A stretch of 64,000 nt of DNA from Calliopsis andreniformis (lineage: Eukaryota > Arthropoda > Insecta > Hymenoptera > Andrenidae), in NCBI RefSeq assembly GCF_051401765.1, contig NW_027480449.1, forward strand, positions 4,464,001 through 4,528,000. The letters run 5' to 3'. Below, in pieces: positions 54,296 to 63,800 of the stretch (positions within the stretch are counted from its first letter, which is position 1; each line of letters begins with the position of its first letter). The translations under genes were made by a program, and so were the position numbers. The notes below the pieces were generated by a model. That model had not been told where the DNA came from, did not search any database, and saw nothing but the letters and a program-made list of their open reading frames with translations.

Positions 54296-57200
54296 GATTG
54301 TGGTTTGAGGACAGAGGATTGAGGATTGAGGTTTGAGGATTGAGGATTGAGGATTGAGGATTGAAGATTGAGGATTGGGTATTGCGGATTGAATATTGAG
54401 GGTTGAGGATTGAGGATTGAGGATTCAGGATTGAGGATTCAGGATCGCGGATTCAGGATTGTGGTTCGAGGACAGAGGATTGAGGCTTGAGGATTGAGGA
54501 TTGAGGATTGAGGACTGAGGATTGAGGATTGAGGATTTAAGATTGAGGTTTGGGTATTGAGGATTGAACATTTAGAATTGAGGATTGAGGATTGAGGATT
54601 GAGTATTTTGGATTGCGGATTGAACATTGAGGATTGAGGATTGAGGGTTGAGGACTGAAGATTGAATATTAATGATTGAAGATTGATGATTGAGGATTGA
54701 GAGTTGTGGATTGAGGACGAGGACTGAGGGTTGAGTATTGATGTCTGAGGTCTGAGGATTAAGGATTGAGGATTGAGAATTGAGGATTGTGGATTTAGGA
54801 CTGAAGATTGAGGGTTGGGTATTGAGGATTGAAGAATGAGGATTGAGGATTGAGGATTGAGGATTGAGGATTGAAGATTGAGTATTGAGGATTGAAGATT
54901 GAGTATTGAGGACTGAGGATTGAGGATTGAGGATTGAGGATAGAGGATTGAGGATTGAGGATTGAAGACTGAGTATTGAGGATTGAAGATTGAGGATTGT
55001 GGATTGAGGATTGAGGATTGAGTAATGAAGACTGAGGATTGGGGATTGAGGATTGACGATTGAGGATTGCGTATTGAGGATTGAGAATTGAGGATTGAGG
55101 ATTGAAGATTGAGTATTGAGGATTGAAGGTTGGGAATTGAGGATTGAGGATTGAGGATTGAAGATGAGGGCTGAGGGTTGAGGATTGAGGTTTGAGGTCT
55201 GAGGATTGAGGATTGAGGATTGAGAGTTGAGGATTGAGGGTTGAGGATTGAAGATTGAGGATTGATGATTGAGGATTGAGGATTGAAGATTGAGTATTGA
55301 GGATTGAAGATTGAGGATTGAGGATTGAGGATTGAGGATTGAGGATTGAGGATTGAGGATTGAGGATTGATGTTTGAGGTCTGAGGATTGAGTATAGAGG
55401 ATTGAGAATTGAGGATTGAGGTTTGAGGATTGAGGATTGAGGATTTAAGATTGAGGATTGGGTATTGAGGATTGAACATTGAGGATTGAGGATTGAGGAT
55501 TGAGGATTGAGTACTGAAGATTGAATATTGATGATTGAAGATTGAGGATTGGGGATTGAGGGATGTGGATTGGGGACCAGGACTGAGGGTTGAATATTGA
55601 CGTTTGAGGTCTGAGCATTGAGGAATGAGGATTGAGAATTGAGGATTGAGGATTGAGGATTGAAGATTGAGGATTGGGTATTGGGTATTGAAGATTGAAG
55701 AATGAGGATTGAGGATTGAGGATTGAGGCCTGAGGATTGAGAATTGAGAACTGAGGATGAGGACTGAGGGCTGAGGGTTGAGGTTTGAGGAATGAGGATT
55801 GGGGGTTGAGGATTGAGGATTGAGGACTGAGGATTGAGGATTGAGTACTGAAGATTGAGTATTGATGACTGAGGATTGAGGATTGAGGATTGTGGATTGA
55901 GGGTTGAGGATTGAGGATTGAAGATTGAGTATTGAGGATTGAAGATTGAGGATTGAGTATTGAGGATCGAGGATTGAGCATGAGGGCTGAGGGTTGAGGA
56001 TTGAGGTTTGAGGATTGAGGACTGAGGATTGAGGATTGATGATTGAGTATTGAGGATTGAAGATTGAGGATTGAGGATTGAGGATTGAGGATTGAGGATT
56101 GAGGATTGAGGATTGAAAATTGAGGACTGGGGACTGAGTGTTGAGGGTTGAGTGATGAGAATTGGTGTTTGTGGATAGAGATTTAAAGATTGCAGATTGA
56201 GTATTGAGTATTGAAAACTGTGAATTGATGATATTCTATTGAGGATTGAGAATTGACAACTGATTGTTGAGGACTGAGGTCTGAAGATTGAGGATTCAGG
56301 ATTGAGGATTCAGAATTGAGGTTTGAGGACTGATGATTGAGTATTGATGATTGAGGATTGAGGATTGAGGATTGAGGATTGAAAATTCAGTATTGAGGAT
56401 TGAAGATTGAGGATTGAGTTTTGAGGATTGAGGATTGAGGATTGAGGATTCAGGATTGAGGATTCAGGATTGAGGATTCAGGATTCTGGTTCGAGGACAG
56501 AGGATTGAGGCTTGAGGATTGAGGATTGAGGATTGAGGATTGAGGATTGAGGATTGAGGATTTAAGATTGAGGATTGGGTATTGAGGATTGAACATTGAG
56601 GATTGAGGATTGAGGATTGAAGATTGAGGATTGAGGATTGACGATTGAGGATTGAGGATTGATGTTTGAGGTCTGAGGATTGGGGATAGAGGATTGAGAA
56701 TTGAGGATTGAGGATTGAGGATTGAGGATTCAGGATTGAGGATTCAGGATTGAGGATTCAGGATTGTGGTTCGAGGACAGAGGACTGAGGCTTGAGGATT
56801 GAGGATTGAGGATTGAGGATTGAGGATTGAGGATTGAGTATTTAAGATTGAGGATTGGGTATTGAGGATTGAACAATGAGTATTGAGGATTGAGGATTGA
56901 GGATTGAGGACTGAAGATTGAATATTGATGATTGAAGATTGAGGATTGGGGATTGAGGGATGTGGATTGGGGACCAGCACTGCGGGTTGAATATTGACGT
57001 TTGAGGTCTGAGGATTGAGGATTGAGGATTGAAGATTGAGGATTGATGATTGAGGATTGAGGATTGAGGATTGAGGATTGAGGACTGAATATTGAAGATT
57101 GAGAATTGGTGATTGAGGATTGAGTATTGAGGATTGAGGATAGAGTATTGGGGATTGCTGATTGAACGTTGAGGATTGAGGATTGAGGATTGAGGATTGA

Positions 57201-59981
57201 GGATTGAAGATTGAGGATTGGGTATTGCGGATTGAATATTGAGGGTTGAGGATTGAGGATTGAGGATTCAGGATTGAGGATTCAGGATTGAGGATTGAGG
57301 ATTGAAGATTCAGTATTGAGGATTGAAGATTGAGGATTGAGGTTTGAGGATTGAGGATTGAGTATTGAGGATTCAGGATTGAGGATTCAGGATTGAGGAT
57401 TCAGGATTGTGGTTCGAGGACAGAGGATTGAGGCTTGAGGATTGAGCATTGTGGATTGAGGATTGAGGATTGAGGATTGAGGATTGAGGATTGAACATTG
57501 AGGATTGAGGATTGAAGATTGAGTATTGAGGATTGAAGATTGAGGATTGAGGATTGACGATTGAGGATTGAGGATTGAGGATTGATGTTTGAGGTCTGAG
57601 GATTGGGGATAGAGGATTGAGAATTGAGGATTGAGGATTGAGGATTGAGGATTCAGAATTGAGGATTCAGGATTGAGGATTCAGGATTGTGGTTCGAGGA
57701 CAGAGGACTGAGGCTTGAGGATTGAGGATTGAGGATTGAGGATTGAGGATTGAGGATTGAGTATTTAAGATTGAGGATTGGGTATTGAGGATTGAACAAT
57801 GAGGATTGAGGATTGAGGATTGAGGATTGAGGACTGAAGATTGAATATTGATGATTGAAGATTGAGGATTGGGGATTGAGGGATGTGGATTGGGGACCAG
57901 GACTGCGGGTTGAATATTGACGTTTGAGGTCTGAGGATTGAGGATTGAGGATTGAGAATTGAGGATTGAGGATTGAGGATTGAGGATTGAGGATTGAGGA
58001 TTGAGGACTGAGGATTGAAGATTGAGGATTGAGGATTGAGGATTAAAGGTTGAGCATTGAGGATTGAAGATTGAGGATTGATGATTGAGGATTGAGGATT
58101 GAGGATTGAGGATTGAGGACTGAATATTGAAGATTGAGAGTTGGTGATTGAGGATTGAGTATTGAGGATTGAGGATAGAGTATTGGGGATTGCTGATTGA
58201 ACGTTGAGGATTGAGGATTGAGGATTGAGGATTGAGGATTGTGGATTGAGGATTGAGGAATGAGGATTGAGGATTGAGGATTGAAGATTGAATATTGATG
58301 ATTGAAGTTTGAGGATTGAGGATTGAGGGTTGCGGATTGAGGACGAGGACTCAGGGTTGAGTATTAATGTTTGAGAACTGAGGATTGAGGATAGAGGGTT
58401 GAGAATTGATGATTGAGGATTGAGGATTGAGGATTGAGGATTGAAGATTGAGGATTGGGTATTGCGGATTGAATATTGAGGGTTGAGGATTGAGGATTGA
58501 GGATTCAGGATTGAGGATTCAGGATTGAGGATTCAGGATTCTGGTTGGAGGACAGAGGATTGAGGCTTGAGGATTGAGGATTGAGGATTGAGGATTGAGG
58601 ATTGAGGATTGAGGATTTAAGATTGAGGATTGGGTATTGAGGATTGAACATTGAGGATTGAGGATTGAGGATTGAAGATTGAGGATTGAGGATTGACGAT
58701 TGAGGATTGAGGATTGAGGATTGATGTTTGAGGTCTGAGGATTGGGGATAGAGGATTGAGAATTGAGGATTGAGGATTGAGGATTGAGGATTCAGGATTG
58801 AGGATTCAGGATTGAGGATTCAGGATTGTGGTTCGAGGACAGAGGACTGAGGCTTGAGGATTGAGGATTGAGGATTGAGGATTGAGGATTGAGGATTGAG
58901 TATTTAAGATTGAGGATTGGGTATTGAGGATTGAACAATGAGTATTGAGGATTGAGGATTGAGGATTGAGGACTGAAGATTGAATATTGATGATTGAAGA
59001 TTGAGGATTGGGGATTGAGGGATGTGGATTGGGGACCAGGACTGCGGGTTGAATATTGACGTTTGAGGTCTGAGGATTGAGGATTGAGGATTGAGAATTG
59101 AGGATTGAGGATTGAGGATTGAGGATTGAGGATTGAGGATTGAGGATTGAGGACTGAGGATTGAAGATTGAGGATTGAGGATTGAGGTTTAAAGGTTGAG
59201 CATTGAGGATTGAAGATTGAGGATTGATGATTGAGGATTGAGGATTGAGGATTGAGGATTGAGGACTGAATATTGAAGATTGAGAATTGGTGATTGAGGA
59301 TTGAGTATTGAGGATTGAGGATTGAGTATTGGGGATTGCGGATTGAACATTGAGGATTGAGGATTGAGGATTGAGGACTGAAGATTGAATATTAATGATT
59401 GAAGATTGATGATTGAGGATTGAGAGTTGTGGATTGAGGACGAGGACTGAGGGTTGAGTATTGATGTCTGAGGTCTGAGGATTGAGGATTGAGGATTGAG
59501 AATTGAGGATTGAGGATTGAGGACTGAAGATTGAGAATTGGGTATTGAGGATTGAAGAATGAGGATTGAGGATTGAGGATTGAGGATTGAGGATTGAAGA
59601 TTGAGTATTGAGGATTGAAGATTGAGGATTGAGGACTGAGGATAGAGGATTGAGGATTGAGGATTGAGGATTGAGGATTGAGGATTGAAGATTGAGTATT
59701 GAGGATTGAGGATTGAGGATTGAGGATTGAGGATTGAGGATTGAGGATTGAGGGTTGAGGATTGAGGATTGAAGATTGAGTATTGAGGATTGAAGGTTGA
59801 GGATTGAGGATTGAGGATTGAGTATTGGGGATTGAGGATTGAAGATTGAGGATTTGTTGTTGAGGATTGAAGAATGAGGATTGAGGATTGAGGATTGAGG
59901 ATTGAGGATTGAAGATTGAGTATTGAGGATTGAAGATTGAGGATTGAGGATTGGGGATTGAGGATTGAGGATTGAGGATTG

Positions 59982-60039
59982 ACAACTGATTGTAGAGGAC
60001 TGAGGGCTGAAGATTGATGATTCAGGATTGAGGATTCAG
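59982..60039 (+). repeat. Half-anchor in block G copy 2
   Basis: Equivalent of 53413 at +6569, sharing its TTGTAGAGG variant. Confidence 0.8.
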
Positions 60040-60682
60040 AATTGAGGTTTGAGGACTGAGGATTGAGGATTGAGGATTGAAGATTGAATATTGATGATCG
60101 AAGATTGATGATTGAGGATTGAGGGTTGTGTATTGAGGACGAGGACTGAGGGTTGAGTATTGATGTCTGAGGTCTGAGGATTGAGGATTGAGGATTGAGA
60201 ATAGAGGGTTGAGGATTGAGGAATGAAGATTGAGGATTTGGTGTTGAGGATTGAAGAATCAGGATTGAGGATTGAGGATTGAGGATTGAGGATTGAAGAT
60301 TGAGTATTGAGGATTGAAGATTGAGGATTGAGGATTGAGGATTGAGGATTGAGGATTGAGGAATGAGGATTGAAGATTGAGTATTGATGATTGAAGATTG
60401 AGGATTGAGGATTGATGACTGAGTATTGAGGATTGAAGGTTGAGGATTCAGGATTGAGGATTGCAGGATTGAGGAATGAGGATTCAGGATTGAGGGTTGT
60501 GGATTGTGGACCAGGACTGAGGGTTGAATATTGATGTTTGAGGTCTGAGGATTGAGGATTGAGGATTGAGAATAGATGATTGAGGATTGAGGATTGAAGA
60601 TTGAGGATTGGGTATTGAGGATTGAAGATTGTCGATTGAGGATTGAGGATTGAAGATTGAGGATTGAAGATTGAGGATTGGG

Positions 60683-60864
60683 GACTGAGTGTTGAGGGCT
60701 GAGTGATGAGAATTGATGTTTGTGGATAGAGATTTGAAGATTGCAGATTGAGTATTGTGTATGGAAAACTCTGAACTGAGGACATTCTATTGAGGATTGA
60801 GGATTGACAACTGATTGTTGAGGACTGAGTGCTGAAGATTGAGGATTCAGTATTGAGGATTCAG
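60683..60864 (+). repeat. M1 anchor, hybrid type, copy 2
   Basis: Same mosaic as at 54114-54295, at +6569, so it was copied with block G. It differs by GAGTGCTGAAG where copy 1 has GAGGGCTGAAG. Confidence 0.8.
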
Positions 60865-63800
60865 GATTGTGGTTTGAGGACAGAGGATTGAGGATTGAGG
60901 TTTGAGGATTGAGGATTGAGGATTGAGGATTGAAGATTGAGGATTGGGTATTGCGGATTGAATATTGAGGGTTGAGGATTGAGGATTGAGGATTCAGGAT
61001 TGAGGATTCAGGATCGAGGATTCAGGATTGTGGTTCGAGGACAGAGGATTGAGGCTTGAGGATTGAGGATTGAGGATTGAGGACTGAGGATTGAGGATTG
61101 AGGATTTAAGATTGAGGTTTGGGTATTGAGGATTGAACATTTAGAATTGAGGATTGAGGATTGAGGATTGAGTATTTTGGATTGCGGATTGAACATTGAG
61201 GATTGAGGATTGAGGGTTGAGGACTGAAGATTGAATATTAATGATTGAAGATTGATGATTGAGGATTGAGAGTTGTGGATTGAGGACGAGGACTGAGGGT
61301 TGAGTATTGATGTCTGAGGTCTGAGGATTAAGGATTGAGGATTGAGAATTGAGGATTGTGGATTGAGGACTGAAGATTGAGGGTTGGGTATTGAGGATTG
61401 AAGAATGAGGATTGAGGATTGAGGATTGAGGATTGAGGATTGAAGATTGAGTATTGAGGATTGAAGATTGAGTATTGAGGACTGAGGATTGAGGATTGAG
61501 GATTGAGGATAGAGGATTGAGGATTGAGGATTGAAGACTGAGTATTGAGGATTGAAGATTGAGGATTGTGGATTGAGGATTGAGGATTGAGTAATGAAGA
61601 CTGAGGATTGGGGATTGAGGATTGACGATTGAGGATTGCGTATTGAGGATTGAGAATTGAGGATTGAGGATTGAAGATTGAGTATTGAGGATTGAAGGTT
61701 GGGAATTGAGGATTGAGGATTGAGGATTGAAGATGAGGGCTGAGGGTTGAGGATTGAGGTTTGAGGTCTGAGGATTGAGGATTGAGGATTGAGAGTTGAG
61801 GATTGAGGGTTGAGGATTGAAGATTGAGGATTGATGATTGAGGATTGAGGATTGAAGATTGAGTATTGAGGATTGAAGGTTGAGGATTGAGGATTGAGGA
61901 TTGAGGATTGAGGATTGAGGATTGAGGATTGAGGATTGATGTTTGAGGTCTGAGGATTGAGTATAGAGGATTGAGAATTGAGGATTGAGGTTTGAGGATT
62001 GAGGATTGAGGATTTAAGATTGAGGATTGGGTATTGAGGATTGAACATTGAGGATTGAGGATTGAGGATTGAGGATTGAGGACTGAAGATTGAATATTGA
62101 TGATTGAAGATTGAGGATTGGGGATTGAGGGATGTGGATTGGGGACCAGGACTGAGGGTTGAATATTGACGTTTGAGGTCTGAGCATTGAGGATTGAGGA
62201 TTGAGAATTGAGGATTGAGGATTGAGGATTGAAGATTGAGGATTGGGTATTGGGTATTGAAGATTGAAGAATGAGGATTGAGGATTGAGGATTGAGGCCT
62301 GAGGATTGAGAATTGAGAACTGAGGATGAGGACTGAGGGCTGAGGGTTGAGGTTTGAGGAATGAGGATTGGGGGTTGAGGATTGAGGATTGAGGACTGAG
62401 GATTGAGGATTGAGTACTGAAGATTGAGTATTGATGACTGAGGATTGAGGATTGAGGATTGTGGATTGAGGGTTGAGGATTGAGGATTGAAGATTGAGTA
62501 TTGAGGATTGAAGATTGAGGATTGAGTATTGAGGATCGAGGATTGAGCATGAGGGCTGAGGGTTGAGGATTGAGGTTTGAGGATTGAGGACTGAGGATTG
62601 AGGATTGATGATTGAGTATTGAGGATTGAAGATTGAGGATTGAGGATTGAGGATTGAGGATTGAGGATTGAGGATTGAGGATTGAAAATTGAGGACTGGG
62701 GACTGAGTGTTGAGGGTTGAGTGATGAGAATTGGTGTTTGTGGATAGAGATTTAAAGATTGCAGATTGAGTATTGAGTATTGAAAACTGTGAATTGATGA
62801 TATTCTATTGAGGATTGAGAATTGACAACTGATTGTTGAGGACTGAGGTCTGAAGATTGAGGATTCAGGATTGAGGATTCAGAATTGAGGTTTGAGGACT
62901 GATGATTGAGTATTGATGATTGAGGATTGAGGATTGAGGATTGAGGATTGAAAATTCAGTATTGAGGATTGAAGATTGAGGATTGAGTTTTGAGGATTGA
63001 GGATTGAGGATTGAGGATTCAGGATTGAGGATTCAGGATTGAGGATTCAGGATTCTGGTTCGAGGACAGAGGATTGAGGCTTGAGGATTGAGGATTGAGG
63101 TTTGAGGACTGAGGATTGAGGATTGAGGATTTAAGATTGAGGATTGGGTATTGAGGATTGAACATTGAGGATTGAGGATTGAGGATTGAAGATTGAGGAT
63201 TGAGGATTGACGATTGAGGATTGAGGATTGAGGATTGATGTTTGAGGTCTGAGGATTGGGGATAGAGGATTGAGAATTGAGGATTGAGGATTGAGGATTG
63301 AGGATTCAGGATTGAGGATTCAGGATTGAGGATTCAGGATTGTGGTTCGAGGACAGAGGACTGAGGCTTGAGGATTGAGGATTGAGGATTGAGGATTGAG
63401 GATTGAGGATTGAGTATTTAAGATTGAGGATTGGGTATTGAGGATTGAACAATGAGTATTGAGGATTGAGGATTGAGGATTGAGGACTGAAGATTGAATA
63501 TTGATGATTGAAGATTGAGGATTGGGGATTGAGGAATGTGGATTGGGGACCAGGACTGCGGGTTGAATATTGACGTTTGAGGTCTGAGGATTGAGGATTG
63601 AGGATTGAGAATTGAGGATTGAGGATTGAGGATTGAGGATTGAGGATTGAGGATTGAGGATTGAGGACTGAGGATTGAAGATTGAGGATTGAGGATTGAG
63701 GATTAAAGGTTGAGCATTGAGGATTGAAGATTGAGGATTGATGATTGAGGATTGAGGATTGAGGATTGAGGATTGAGGACTGAATATTGAAGATTGAGAA

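Larger units (their letters stand above)
50690..57280 (+). repeat. Block G, 6,590-bp higher-order unit, copy 1
   Basis: Landmarks are M2 at 50821, 51101, 51953, 52240 and 54463, half-anchor 53413, hybrid anchor 54238, beta anchor 56256, and M2 at 56488 and 56768. M2 landmarks up to 52240 recur at +6590. Those from 53413 to 56488 recur at +6569, and the M2 at 56768 at +6576. Near 57020 this copy lacks about 119 bp (17 units) that copy 2 retains. Confidence 0.9.
10632..62345 (+). repeat. M5 module, AGGCCTGAGG, 11 dispersed copies (span, not continuous)
   Basis: AGGCCT at 10632, 12525, 14332, 16225, 18032, 25482, 25859, 30302, 36305, 55726 and 62295. Each is followed by GAATTGAGAACTGAGG, GATGAGGACTGAGGGC and GAATGAGGATTGGGGG. 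This is the only recurrent CC-containing palindrome I noticed in the array. Confidence 0.8.
261..62882 (+). repeat. M1 anchor module, 48 dispersed copies (span, not continuous)
   Basis: M1 is about 182 bp (26 heptamers) running from GACTGAG(A/T)GTTGA through GTTTGTGGATAGAGAT, a variable centre and ACAACTGATT to GAGGATTCAG. Position of ACAACTGATT or equivalent: alpha 385, 1335, 2279, 2957, 3496, 4062, 4711, 6263, 7026, 8074, 8752, 9291, 12991, 16691, 20736, 22029, 23701, 26187, 27096, 29666; beta 11162, 14862, 18562, 20149, 21442, 56256, 62825; gamma 30679, 33972, 37960, 41287, 45067, 50589; delta 31358, 33294, 37240, 40679, 42643, 44481, 48171, 50002; hybrid 54238, 60807; half 5781, 24114, 27509, 53413, 59982. 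All units stay in heptamer phase. Confidence 0.9.
10284..63375 (+). repeat. M2 module, GGTTCGAGGACAGAGG, about 43 dispersed copies (span, not continuous)
   Basis: The core GGTTCGAGGACAGAGG is followed by ATTGAGGCTTGAGG and is usually preceded by two to four GGATTCAGGATTGA dimers. Positions: 10284, 13984, 17684, 25141 and 28508 (these five with GATGAC); 29961, 30911, 31841, 32100, 32429, 34211, 35957, 37465, 38171, 39310, 39569, 39898, 41526, 43133, 43399, 43609, 45299, 45579, 46431, 46718, 47375, 48661, 48920, 49130, 50821, 51101, 51953, 52240, 54463, 56488, 56768, 57411, 57691, 58543, 58830, 61032, 63057, 63344. It is absent from the first 10 kb. Confidence 0.88.
2530..63580 (+). repeat. M3 module, GGGGACCAGGACTG, dispersed copies (span, not continuous)
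   Basis: Typical form is GAGGGATGTGGATTGGGG, then GACCAG, then GACTG(A/C)GGGTTGAAT and ATTGACGTTTGAGG. GACCAG is a 6-bp unit, so the heptamer phase shifts by one base here. Copies lie near 2.54, 8.33, 10.49, 12.38, 14.19, 16.08, 17.89, 19.67, 24.72, 25.34, 28.11, 28.72, 30.16, 36.16, 45.78, 46.92, 51.30, 52.44, 53.94, 55.57, 56.97, 57.89, 59.03, 60.51, 62.14 and 63.55 kb. Confidence 0.8.

Noticed and set aside
10284..63375. tRNA genes or SINEs based on GGTTCGAGGAC
   Set aside because: No A box, no cloverleaf pairing (the strand lacks C for stems) and no T-run terminator. Kept only as a possible B-box-like site.
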